This document shows positions 34,505-43,305 of a stretch of DNA of 64,000 nucleotides, piece by piece. Below the pieces are notes generated by a model. It was not told the DNA's origin, searched no databases, and saw nothing but the letters and a program-made list of their open reading frames with translations. The position numbers and the translations under genes are program-made. This DNA is from Maribacter algarum (ex Lu et al. 2025) (nom. illeg.) (lineage in GTDB: Bacteria > Bacteroidota > Bacteroidia > Flavobacteriales > Flavobacteriaceae), in NCBI GenBank assembly GCA_947495915.1, contig CANMAW010000002.1, positions 558,001-622,000 on the forward strand, written 5' to 3'. How positions within the stretch are numbered: position 1 is the first letter of the stretch; the number at the start of each line of letters is the position of its first letter.

Positions 34505-35073
34505 TAGAACCATTTCGGCTATAACTTTTTGTAGGAATTAAAAATGGTTATTTGAATTAATAATCTATTTGATTTCGAACGCAGATGATGTAAAACTAGT
34601 ACTAGTTTTGAAGGTGTTTTTAAGTTCAAAATCTTTACGGTTTTGAGTTGTGTGAAATTATTCTGTTAGAGGTTAATTGTTAGAAAAAAAAGACAGCTTT
34701 TTTGACAAAGAATGGTGGGTTAGAATTATTATTAAAATAGAGTAGGGGGGGTGAGGTTGTTTTATTTTTATTGATGTATTTAGTAACCATCAAAAAAGTA
34801 TTCTTGTTTGATTTCTTGAATTTTAAATTGCTATAGTTTCATCTGTTTTGTTCTATTAGAATTGCGAACAAATAATTGCAGTGAATAAGACAAAAATTCA
34901 AGAATGAATAATGTATTTTGAGAAGTTTTTTCTATAAAAACAATTTTAGACAAGTCTAAAAAATTATCGTAATATATTAAATTCCAGTGTTTTGAATTCA
35001 ATTAAGTGAAGTGTTAGGTTGTGTTGATTAAAATCAACCATATTGAGGTCTAATATTACGAAAAGTTCTCAAA
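34505..35073. other. Gene-free region with two palindromes between hsp20 and uvrB
   Basis: No convincing reading frame in either direction and no tRNA-like cloverleaf. It contains a G7 run (near 34745), the palindrome TTTTAGAC-AA-GTCTAAAA (34944-34961) and GTTGATT-AA-AATCAAC (35023-35038). No start of a gene is near either palindrome. The region could hold a small RNA or a remnant; I cannot tell. Confidence 0.5.
34944..34961. promoter_or_regulatory. Orphan palindrome TTTTAGAC-AA-GTCTAAAA (possible metal-regulator operator)
   Basis: Two perfect 8-bp arms with a 2-bp centre. The pattern TTTAGnC-GnCTAAA resembles operators of DtxR/MntR-type metal regulators, as an inference. It is 112 bp beyond the uvrB stop and not before any gene I can see. 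Confidence 0.35.
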
Positions 35074-37062
35074 CTATTCCATATTTTGTAGTGTTTTTAT
35101 CTCGTCTCTTAATTTTGCAGCTTGCATGAAATCTAATTCTTTAGCTGCTTTTTCCATTGATTTTCTTTTCTCTCGAATTAGTTTTTCAATCTGATCTTTG
35201 GTTAAATAATCCATATCTGGCTCAGCAGCTCGTAGTTCTTCTTTTTCAAAATGGTAGGTTGAAACAGAATTTTTAGCAAGGGCACTATCTAAACTTTTAT
35301 TGAGCGCTTTTGGTACAATATTATGTTCGGTGTTATACGCAATTTGTTTCTCTCTTCTATAGGTAGTTTCGTCAATTGTTTTTTGCATGCTGGCTGTAAT
35401 TTTATCAGCATACATAATGGCTTTTCCATTAAGATGTCTCGCTGCTCTACCTACAGTTTGTGTAAGAGAACGATTACTTCTTAAAAACCCTTCTTTGTCA
35501 GCATCAATGATTGCAACCAATGAAACTTCTGGTAAATCTAATCCTTCTCTGAGTAGGTTAACACCAATCAATACATCAAAAATACCTTTACGTAAATCTT
35601 GCATTATTTCAACTCTTTCTAGGGTGTCAACATCACTATGTATATATCTACAACGAACATTTATTCTGCTAAGATATTTGGTTAACTCCTCAGCCATTCT
35701 TTTTGTTAAGGTAGTCACTAAAGTGCGCTCATCTTTTTCAACCCGAATTTGTATTTCTTCAATCAAGTCATCTATCTGATTTAAGCTTGGCCTAACCTCG
35801 ATAATAGGGTCGAGTAACCCTGTGGGACGTATAATTTGTTCAGCGAAAACACCTTCGCTTAATTTTAATTCGTAATCTGCTGGAGTAGCGCTTACATACA
35901 CCACTTGATTTTGTAAAGCTTCAAACTCCTCAAATTTTAAAGGACGATTATCCATAGCTGCTGGTAATCGAAAGCCATAGTCAACCAAATTTACCTTACG
36001 CGAGCGATCACCACCATACATGGCATGAACTTGAGGAATGGTAACGTGGCTTTCATCAATAACCATCAAATAATCATCAGGAAAATAGTCAAGTAAACAA
36101 AAGGGTCTGGTACCTGGCTCTCTTCCATCAAGGTATCTCGAATAATTTTCAATACCTGAGCAATACCCTAACTCGCGAATCATTTCTAAATCAAAATTGG
36201 TTCTTTCTTCGAGTCTTTTAGCTTCTAGAGGTTTTGCAATCTCTTTGAAATAATCAACTTGTTTAACAAGGTCATCTTGGATTTGATGAATTGCATTTTG
36301 AAGTATATCAGGTGAGGTAACAAACATATTGGCTGGGTATATATTTAGGTTCTCATATACTTCAATAAGGGTATTGTTTAAGGGGTCAAATGCCTCTATT
36401 TCTTCTACTTCATCACCAAAAAAATGAATTCGAAATGCATGATCTGCATAACTTGGAAACACATCTACAACATCACCCTTAACTCTGAAATTTCCATTTC
36501 TAAAATCGGCGGTTGTTCTAGAATACAAACTCTGAACTAATTGATGCATAAATTTAGTTCTTGCAATGACCTGATCTTTTTTAATGGTAATCACATTTTT
36601 TTGAAACTCTATAGGATTTCCAATACCGTAAAGACAAGAAACAGATGCAATTACAACCACATCTCTTCTGCCTGAAAGTAGAGATGATGTGGTACTTAAG
36701 CGAAGTTTTTCAATGTCTTCATTAATAGATAAATCTTTTTCTATATAAAGACCCGAAGAAGGTATAAACGCTTCTGGTTGATAGTAGTCGTAATAAGAAA
36801 CAAAATATTCTACCGCATTATTCGGAAAAAACTGTTTGAACTCTGAGTAGAGCTGCGCCGCTAAGGTTTTATTGTGTGCTAAAATTAAAGTTGGTCGCTG
36901 TACTCTTTCAATGACATTAGCAACACTAAAAGTTTTACCTGAACCAGTGACTCCTAAAAGGGTTTGATATTTTTCGTTTGATTCTATACCATCTACTAAT
37001 TGCTTTATAGCCTGTGGTTGATCACCGGTTGGTTTAAACTCTGATACTACCTTAAATTTCAT
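35074..37062 (-). CDS. uvrB: Excinuclease ABC subunit B
   Basis: The DNA damage-recognition helicase of nucleotide-excision repair. Walker A GVTGSGKT is at residues 37-44, the beta-hairpin region YYDYYQPEAFIP near 92-103, helicase motifs include VIDESHVTIPQVHAMY and YVSATP, then GVNLLREGLDLPEVSLVAI and QTVGRAARHLNGKAIMYAD. The C-terminal UVR domain (KSMEKAAKELDFMQAAKLRDEI) binds UvrC/UvrA. 662 residues is normal. It stands alone in this window; uvrA and uvrC are not present. I see no good promoter box directly upstream (37063-37166). Confidence 0.97.
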   Translation of the reverse strand: MKFKVVSEFKPTGDQPQAIKQLVDGIESNEKYQTLLGVTGSGKTFSVANVIERVQRPTLILAHNKTLAAQLYSEFKQFFPNNAVEYFVSYYDYYQPEAFIPSSGLYIEKDLSINEDIEKLRLSTTSSLLSGRRDVVVIASVSCLYGIGNPIEFQKNVITIKKDQVIARTKFMHQLVQSLYSRTTADFRNGNFRVKGDVVDVFPSYADHAFRIHFFGDEVEEIEAFDPLNNTLIEVYENLNIYPANMFVTSPDILQNAIHQIQDDLVKQVDYFKEIAKPLEAKRLEERTNFDLEMIRELGYCSGIENYSRYLDGREPGTRPFCLLDYFPDDYLMVIDESHVTIPQVHAMYGGDRSRKVNLVDYGFRLPAAMDNRPLKFEEFEALQNQVVYVSATPADYELKLSEGVFAEQIIRPTGLLDPIIEVRPSLNQIDDLIEEIQIRVEKDERTLVTTLTKRMAEELTKYLSRINVRCRYIHSDVDTLERVEIMQDLRKGIFDVLIGVNLLREGLDLPEVSLVAIIDADKEGFLRSNRSLTQTVGRAARHLNGKAIMYADKITASMQKTIDETTYRREKQIAYNTEHNIVPKALNKSLDSALAKNSVSTYHFEKEELRAAEPDMDYLTKDQIEKLIREKRKSMEKAAKELDFMQAAKLRDEIKTLQNME

Positions 37063-37166
37063 CCTCTAAAAATACAAAATCAAGTGCTTTTAATTACAAA
37101 TGAATTTGGATATGTTGCTGATTTGCAAACGGAATAAAAATGAATATATAGATAGCTGCAATTATC

Positions 37167-38906
37167 TTATCGCTTGAGTGTGAAGTGGCCATAGATTAAC
37201 TTTTGATTTATGGCGTTTGCTTTGAACCAATAATCTGAAGCTGGTAAATCATTTCCATTAAAAGTACCATCCCAGCCTTTACTTTTAGGATCTAGCTGTA
37301 TCAAGAGATTTCCATATCGATCAAAAACTTCAATAGTACTAACTTCGATATTATCACCACTAACTGATGGTAGAATTTGCCAAAAATCATTGATTCCATC
37401 GCCATTAGGGGTGAAAAATGTTGGAAAACCTTCAACCGTTAAATCTTGTTCGAAGCGTATTTCTGCAATTCCACAACCATTTTTATCATTTACGAAAAAG
37501 ATATGATTTCCTAATTCAACATTCTTAAAAATAGGACTTTCTTGATAGTTACTCGTATTATCATCAATAGCATACTCGTAGTCTCCCGCACCATCGTGTT
37601 GTAGCTCAATTTCAAGATTTCCATTTTGACTAATTACATTCAGGGTTAAATTATTGGCAATTTCAGAGGCCACGACGTTAAAAATTTTAGAACTGGAGCA
37701 TTCTATTGTCGTTCCTGATTGAGAAACGGTATTGAAAGCTTCGTATCGATATCTTCCGGGTTCAGAAAAAATGACTGTTGCATCCATTGAAATTAAAGTT
37801 TCTGTTTCATTTTCGTCAATTTGAAACCAACGAAACCCTTCAGCAGTATCTTCAGTGGTAAAACTAAATGGGCTACCGTTTTTGCAAATAGAAACCGTAT
37901 CTGGAATACTTATTTCAGGGGCTAAATCTACAAATTCACCGGTAATAGTATTAAAATAAGGGCCGCAACCTAAAATTGTAGAAAATGATTCTTGTGAACA
38001 TCCAATTGCATCACCGGCAGCATTAAAAGGTATGATGGTAATGAAAAAAGTCAGGTTGGGTTCAAATTCTATAAATAACGAGCTATTACTTGTAAAAGTG
38101 GTATTATCAATGACATTTGCGTTAAAGGGAGTAGTGCCAATAGTAACTCTATAACCATCTGCATTAGGTACTGCAGACCATTCTAGAATTGGAGATAAAG
38201 CAACATTTATTTCCCCGTCTACAGGGCTAACTAAAGAAGTACAGGTAGGTATAATGGCTATGGCTCCTGTGGTAAAACTATAAGATGTACATGGGCTTAA
38301 AGATGGGCCATTTTCATTATAGGGTACTACGGTAACAAATATTTCAGCGTCAACAGGTAAATCTGTAGGGGGTTGAAAAGATGGGGTACCTATGATATTT
38401 TGATTATTAACTAGGTCTGTACCACCTAAGGTAGTGCCTAGCGAAATTCGGTAGCCTGTGGCTGTTGGAGCATAATTCCACGAAATTCTAGTTCCGATAT
38501 TTACGTTAGTGGCGTTAGCCACAGGAAACGTTGGCGTTGTACAGGTAGGTGGCTCTGTAACGTCTATGGTGCGAAAGCTTTCGGAGGCACAAACAATGTT
38601 TTCTGCGTTAAAAAAAAATATTGTAATAGTGACATAAATATCTTGGTTGTCTGGCAAGCCAAGCGGAGGTTGATATGAAGTGGCATTACCTACATTTTGA
38701 TTGTTGATAATATCGGTGCCATTAGGGGTTGTGCCTATGGAAATTAAATATCCAGGGGCGCCTTCAATGCCATCCCATTCAATCATTGTATCAACAGGAA
38801 TATTTATAGATCCATCGGTAGGAGAAGAAAGTGTTGGGCATGTCAATTGAGCATGGCTAAAATAGCCAAAGGTTATTAGAAGTATTAATAGCAGTTTTTT
38901 TTTCAT
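37167..38906 (-). CDS. T9SS type B secreted protein with three Fn3-like repeats
   Basis: A 579-residue exported protein: signal peptide MKKKLLLILLITFGYFSHA, then three roughly 100-residue repeats each with a phrase such as GYLISIGTTPNGTDIINNQNV, ISLGTTLGGTDLVNNQNI or VTIGTTPFNANVIDN (fibronectin-III/Ig-like, about residues 21-110, 117-213, 220-310). After a middle region comes the gliding-motility-associated C-terminal domain with FFTPNGDGINDFWQI, IEVFDRYGNLL and KGWDGTFNGNDLPASDYWF, ending GHFTLKR. This type B sorting signal directs export through the type IX system. Likely surface-bound or released; partner not known. Confidence 0.87.
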   Translation of the reverse strand: MKKKLLLILLITFGYFSHAQLTCPTLSSPTDGSINIPVDTMIEWDGIEGAPGYLISIGTTPNGTDIINNQNVGNATSYQPPLGLPDNQDIYVTITIFFFNAENIVCASESFRTIDVTEPPTCTTPTFPVANATNVNIGTRISWNYAPTATGYRISLGTTLGGTDLVNNQNIIGTPSFQPPTDLPVDAEIFVTVVPYNENGPSLSPCTSYSFTTGAIAIIPTCTSLVSPVDGEINVALSPILEWSAVPNADGYRVTIGTTPFNANVIDNTTFTSNSSLFIEFEPNLTFFITIIPFNAAGDAIGCSQESFSTILGCGPYFNTITGEFVDLAPEISIPDTVSICKNGSPFSFTTEDTAEGFRWFQIDENETETLISMDATVIFSEPGRYRYEAFNTVSQSGTTIECSSSKIFNVVASEIANNLTLNVISQNGNLEIELQHDGAGDYEYAIDDNTSNYQESPIFKNVELGNHIFFVNDKNGCGIAEIRFEQDLTVEGFPTFFTPNGDGINDFWQILPSVSGDNIEVSTIEVFDRYGNLLIQLDPKSKGWDGTFNGNDLPASDYWFKANAINQKLIYGHFTLKR

Positions 38907-38943
38907 TTGATAAGAAAATCAAACGATACAATATAAGCAAACT

Positions 38944-41325
38944 CTAGCGTTTCAGGGCGAAATGACCCTTAAATTCCACTCCGTTTTCAAAGGTAGTTCG
39001 AAACCAATAGTCAGAAGATGGTAGTACTTGTCCATTCATTGAACCATCCCATCCAAGTTCGTTAGAGGTAATTTGTTTTACCATTTTACCATAACGATCA
39101 TAAATGTAAATGGTGCTTTGTGCTGCTGTTGCGCTAACTCCAATAATCTGCCAAGTATCATTTTTGCCATCTCCATTAGGAGTGAAAAATTTTGGAAATC
39201 CAATGATAGCTACCTCTTCTGTAGAAACTCCACAGCCATTTTTATCTCGTACATAAACAGTATAAAAACCTGCATTTAGACGGTCAAATTGCGGTTCATC
39301 TTGATAATTAACTTCGTCTAACGAATATTCGTACACACCGTCACCTGAAACAATTACTTCAATGGCATTTTCATCAGATATTTCACCGACAATTATCTGG
39401 TTGATAATAGCTCTATTTGAAGGGCTCACTATAAATTCTTTACTAGATGTACACGTAGTTGTGATTCCGTTATTTTGGTAATTCGTTCCTACTTCTAGTT
39501 GATAATTTCCGTCTTCATGAATAGAAATTTGCATTGTGTTGCCAATTTCTTCTATCGTCGAGCCATTGACTTTGAACCACTGGTAAGTGTCGTAACCGCT
39601 TGGTGCATTTAAAATTAATGGTTGCCCATCTGTGCATACTTGATATCTATCGTTAAATATAAAATCGGGAAGTGGTTGAACATTAAGTTCAATTTCTTCA
39701 ACACCCTGACATTGATTTTCATTTTCTAATCGAACATAAATAGTGGTTGGGCCAGTTCTAATAGTGTCTTCAATCGAATTTTGTTCTAGCGCAACATCAG
39801 ATAGATTGCTATAAAAAGCGACCTCTAGTCCTTCATAATAATTTTGACGTATTTCGTCAATGTTAAACGTACTTTGTAATTGATCATCTGTAAAATCATC
39901 GTCACATTGGGTAATAGGACTGACCGTATTGGTGCTGATAAGCGTTGGGTTTACTATAAGTGCTATTTCACCAACGCTTTCGCAAACACTAGAGGTGATT
40001 CTATAGTAAATTGTTTCATTGAAAGGAGTGTTGTTGGTATAGTGTTGAGGATTGGATATGGAATTGTCTGAATCTCGATCAGCTATAGTTTGATAATAAG
40101 AAATTGCCACTCCCGATTCTGCAGGAAATGCTTGTTCAAGATTTATTGGTGCAATACCATCTAAAGAGTTGGTTTCATCAACATCGCATTGTACTAAATT
40201 AACGATTTGAGGGTACGGGGATGGTAGCATTATTAAGGAAACAGAAAAAGTGATAAAACAGTTTGGGTCATTGTTTAAACTGACTCGCGCGCTAATATCG
40301 TTGCTTGCGGTTTCAAAAGTCGCAGAGGCAATACGTCTTAAGTTTGACGTCGCATCAGATTCATTTGGATGTAATGTTATGGTGTAGTCTGAATTGTTCG
40401 GCATACTGTTGGTAATGTCATTTAATATTGTAGGTATATCAAAAGGTTCTCTTCCGTTTCTATCGCTATCACAGAGTGTATAGCTAAGTTCTGGTGTGGG
40501 GTCAAATTCTACAGGGGTCAATGCAAAAGTGACCACTTCAAAACATCCGTTAGGGTTTGTAACACGAATGAAAATTGGAGTGAAATCTCCTTGGAATGAA
40601 AATTGTGTGGGGTCAGCAATTTCATTGCGATAATCAAAGGCATCTTCGTAGCTTAAATAATATCTAATTATTGCTGTTGTGCTATTGGTAATTGCTGCTT
40701 CTTGTTCAGTTAGATCAATGAACTCCCCTTTTGAAGTAGCGCAAAGTAAAACATCTACAGGTTCAAAAACTTCAGGACTAGGCAGAAAACCTGCGGTACC
40801 AGTCCAATCTAGAGAAAAGCCTCCATTTCCGATTGGTCTGTCAATTAAAATATAATACTGTTCTCCTGCTACTACGGGTATTGCTGATACAAAACTATTT
40901 CCATTTTCACCTGGGCCTTCATTTTGGTCAACTTCTGAGGTGTTTAAACCGGTGTGGTTAGAATTCAGCCCTGCTTGCGTTGGGTTTGTTGATGAGCAAC
41001 GAATGGGGTCGTCTAAATTTCCGCACCCGCCGGTTGGGCCAAAAACATAAAAGTCGTAATCAACTTCTAAATCCGTGTTATCAGGTCTTATGGTAAATGC
41101 CAGGTTACCCGAGGTTGCAATATTTACACTTAACCATAGGCTATTTAATTCTTCATATAAACAAGGATTTGCCGTATTGTCTAATTCTTGAGTTCCAAAC
41201 CCTGAAACGTTACTAGAAATGGTGGTATTACCACAAACCACAATAGCATCAGAACAATCATTTGCTTGTTGCGCATTGATTGTTAATCCTATGAAAAAAA
41301 ATAGGAATAGAAGTTTTAATTTCAT
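38944..41325 (-). CDS. T9SS type B secreted protein (large)
   Basis: A 793-residue exported protein: MKLKLLFLFFFIGLTINAQQ signal peptide, then many beta-rich segments (ADNDFYVFGPTGGC-like start region, Ig-like strands with ETIYYRITSSVC and FYSNLSD). The N-terminal DCSDAIVVCGNTTIS is a disulfide-rich start seen in such proteins. The C-terminus is the gliding-motility-associated domain: FPKFFTPNGDGKNDTWQIIG, IYIYDRYGKMVKQI, and LGWDGSMNGQVLPSSDYWF, ending GHFALKR. It is closely similar in architecture to the downstream gene (37167-38906). It is a separate unit, divided from the ABC transporter genes by about 130 bp with a palindrome at 41417-41434. Confidence 0.87.
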   Translation of the reverse strand: MKLKLLFLFFFIGLTINAQQANDCSDAIVVCGNTTISSNVSGFGTQELDNTANPCLYEELNSLWLSVNIATSGNLAFTIRPDNTDLEVDYDFYVFGPTGGCGNLDDPIRCSSTNPTQAGLNSNHTGLNTSEVDQNEGPGENGNSFVSAIPVVAGEQYYILIDRPIGNGGFSLDWTGTAGFLPSPEVFEPVDVLLCATSKGEFIDLTEQEAAITNSTTAIIRYYLSYEDAFDYRNEIADPTQFSFQGDFTPIFIRVTNPNGCFEVVTFALTPVEFDPTPELSYTLCDSDRNGREPFDIPTILNDITNSMPNNSDYTITLHPNESDATSNLRRIASATFETASNDISARVSLNNDPNCFITFSVSLIMLPSPYPQIVNLVQCDVDETNSLDGIAPINLEQAFPAESGVAISYYQTIADRDSDNSISNPQHYTNNTPFNETIYYRITSSVCESVGEIALIVNPTLISTNTVSPITQCDDDFTDDQLQSTFNIDEIRQNYYEGLEVAFYSNLSDVALEQNSIEDTIRTGPTTIYVRLENENQCQGVEEIELNVQPLPDFIFNDRYQVCTDGQPLILNAPSGYDTYQWFKVNGSTIEEIGNTMQISIHEDGNYQLEVGTNYQNNGITTTCTSSKEFIVSPSNRAIINQIIVGEISDENAIEVIVSGDGVYEYSLDEVNYQDEPQFDRLNAGFYTVYVRDKNGCGVSTEEVAIIGFPKFFTPNGDGKNDTWQIIGVSATAAQSTIYIYDRYGKMVKQITSNELGWDGSMNGQVLPSSDYWFRTTFENGVEFKGHFALKR

Positions 41326-41416
41326 TTTATACTATAATGTTCTGTGAACAATATAGTGTAAATGAGCGTGCTAACTATTGATCTTTCGATAAATACAAGA
41401 AAATAACGATTAAAAT

Positions 41417-41434
41417 CTACTGGATTTCCAGTAG
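41417..41434. terminator. Palindrome between the ABC permease and the T9SS gene (possible terminator)
   Basis: CTACTGGA-TT-TCCAGTAG: two perfect 8-bp arms with a 2-bp centre, 22 bp past the permease stop. On the minus strand it is followed by ATTTTAA, a weak T run, so a terminator role is only plausible. Confidence 0.4.
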
Positions 41435-41455
41435 CCGGTTTTAGCTTCCCTTTAG

Positions 41456-42289
41456 TTACAAATCTCGTTTTTTAAGTAATAGATAAGAACCATATACGAA
41501 AATGGCTGTCCAACCCATTGCAATAAGTACCTCGCTCCACTGTACTGCATAGTCATGTGAAATTCCTATTTCTTCAGGAGATACCTTCTTCGCATACCTT
41601 AAGAATGGTTGCTCTACGAGATTATACATTGACATTAAAGGAAAGAATTGTGAGATATTTTCGGCAAAAGTATAAGCTTCATCTTCAAAGACTTCCCATC
41701 GTAAATAAGCATAACTTATCCATTCGATAGCACTTAGAAGGACGATTATACCTATTGAAAAAATTGATCTGCGAACTAAGGTGGTTATGAATAGACAAAA
41801 TGAAAAAAATGCTATAAGTTTCAATAAATAAGCAAATAAGTATTCTAAATCTCGAAAAATAATACTCGCTTCATTAAAACTGCTATAAATCGAGCCAATG
41901 ATAAGTGACATTAAAAATACACCAACAGTAGAAATAAGAGAATAGACGAGAGTAACATAAAATTTAGAAAGAATAACCTCTTTTTTACTTAGGCCGTCAA
42001 TTAAATTCTGTTTTAAGGTGCGATAATTATATTCATTAGCGACCATTGAAATAGCCACAAGTGCAAAAAATAATTTAAAAGCTGCGGCAAAATAGGTATT
42101 CCAATGCCATATGAATGGAAAATCAAAAATACCATACTCAGCGGGGTCTAATCGTACAAACCCTAGATCTATTTTTATTGATGTTATAAAAGCAATGGTA
42201 AATGGTAATAAGAAAGAAAGTATAATGAGTACTTTGCTAGCTCTATTATTCCAGAGTTTTATGAATTCTATTTGTAGTAAACGTATCAT
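41456..42289 (-). CDS. ABC-2 type transporter permease
   Basis: An inner-membrane protein of 277 residues with six membrane helices; starts IRLLQIEFIKLWNNRASKVLIIL (after M1), typical of ABC-2 permeases (membrane-entry helix then first TM). YNYRTLKQNLIDGLSKKEVILSKF is the characteristic cytoplasmic coupling loop. It follows the ATPase gene by 11 bp, so they form one transporter operon preceded by an ECF-type promoter. The substrate is unknown; such two-gene systems export lipids, antibiotics or peptides. Confidence 0.87.
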   Translation of the reverse strand: MIRLLQIEFIKLWNNRASKVLIILSFLLPFTIAFITSIKIDLGFVRLDPAEYGIFDFPFIWHWNTYFAAAFKLFFALVAISMVANEYNYRTLKQNLIDGLSKKEVILSKFYVTLVYSLISTVGVFLMSLIIGSIYSSFNEASIIFRDLEYLFAYLLKLIAFFSFCLFITTLVRRSIFSIGIIVLLSAIEWISYAYLRWEVFEDEAYTFAENISQFFPLMSMYNLVEQPFLRYAKKVSPEEIGISHDYAVQWSEVLIAMGWTAIFVYGSYLLLKKRDL

Positions 42290-42300
42290 GATTGGTATGG

Positions 42301-43203
42301 TTAGTTTGATTGATTTTTGGTAAGCTCTAAAAATTGTTCTTCTAAACTTTCTTTGCGTTTTACTAAATGCGATAAATAAATACCTTGTTCAAATAAAGTT
42401 TTATTCAATACTTCTGCGCTAATTTCTTCATTCAGCCAAGCGGTAAAGAGGTTGTTTTCTTCTTTAATTTCTCCGAAGCTATTGTTGGTTTTTAGGTAAT
42501 TTAATAGCGCTTCTGATTGTTTACTTTTTAATTCAAAAAAGCCATGAGTCTTAATCATGGCGTCAACACGCCCAGAATATAGTTTAACACCTTTTCTAAG
42601 AATCACTACATGACTGCAGACCTTTTCAACTTCATCTAAAAGATGCGATGCAAGAAGAATGGTAGTACCCTGAGATGCAATCTTTTTGATTATTTCTCGA
42701 ATTTGATGAATACCCTGAGGGTCTAAGCCATTGGTTGGTTCATCTAAAATTAAAATTTCAGGATCATTGAGTAGGGCAGAGGCAATAGCTAATCGCTGCT
42801 TCATTCCTAAAGAATAGGTTTTGAATTTGCTATTTTTTCGATCTAATAAGCCAACTAGCTCCAATTTCTCCTCAATTTTTTCAGGCGAAACATCTTTGAT
42901 TTTACATACCAGATTTAAGTTCTGAATGGCCGTCATGTACGGGTAAAAGTTAGGACGTTCAATGATTGCTCCTACTTTTTTTAAAGCATTATGTGTTGAG
43001 GTATTGCCATCAAACCATAAAAATTCACCCTCGGTTTTATTCACAACATTTAGTACGATACCTAATGTTGTTGATTTGCCACTTCCATTAGGGCCTAAAA
43101 TGCCATAAACATTTCCTTTTTCAATGGTGAATGAAAGGTCTTTTACTGCGGTTAAATGTCCGAATTTCTTGGTAAGGTTTTTTACCGTTAGAATATTTGC
43201 CAC
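42301..43203 (-). CDS. ABC transporter ATP-binding protein (ABC-2 type)
   Basis: A cytoplasmic ATPase of 300 residues. Walker A is GPNGSGKST (about 38-46), the Q loop and signature are YSLGMKQRLAIA, Walker B is EILILDEPTNGLDPQG, and the H loop is LLASHLLDEVEKVC. The C-terminal 80 residues are a typical ABC-2 regulatory extension. It begins with GTG (43203). The ECF-type promoter at 43295-43270 (minus) lies 66 bp upstream of the start and would transcribe it with the permease. Belongs to the DrrA/NatA-like group. Confidence 0.92.
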   Translation of the reverse strand: MANILTVKNLTKKFGHLTAVKDLSFTIEKGNVYGILGPNGSGKSTTLGIVLNVVNKTEGEFLWFDGNTSTHNALKKVGAIIERPNFYPYMTAIQNLNLVCKIKDVSPEKIEEKLELVGLLDRKNSKFKTYSLGMKQRLAIASALLNDPEILILDEPTNGLDPQGIHQIREIIKKIASQGTTILLASHLLDEVEKVCSHVVILRKGVKLYSGRVDAMIKTHGFFELKSKQSEALLNYLKTNNSFGEIKEENNLFTAWLNEEISAEVLNKTLFEQGIYLSHLVKRKESLEEQFLELTKNQSN

Positions 43204-43269
43204 GATAGGGTTGGTTTTGTTGATTGATGAAAATATGAAATTGGCGAGTTATGCCTTTGTCATACTTAT

Positions 43270-43295
43270 GACGAACAAAAACAAAATTTGTTACA
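43270..43295 (-). promoter_or_regulatory. ECF-sigma-type promoter (TGTAAC-N16-CGTC) before the ABC-2 transporter
   Basis: On the minus strand, TGTAAC (43295-43290), a 16-bp spacer, and CGTC (43273-43270). It has the same layout as the two promoters of the small secreted proteins at 31624 and 32397. The leader to the GTG at 43203 would be about 60 nt. Confidence 0.55.
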
Positions 43296-43305
43296 GCAGT
43301 TGTGA

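Noticed and set aside
34500-35073. A tRNA or small-RNA gene in the hsp20-uvrB gap
   Set aside because: No cloverleaf, no T-loop GGTTCGAATC-type sequence, no matched promoter and terminator pair. Only palindromes are reported.
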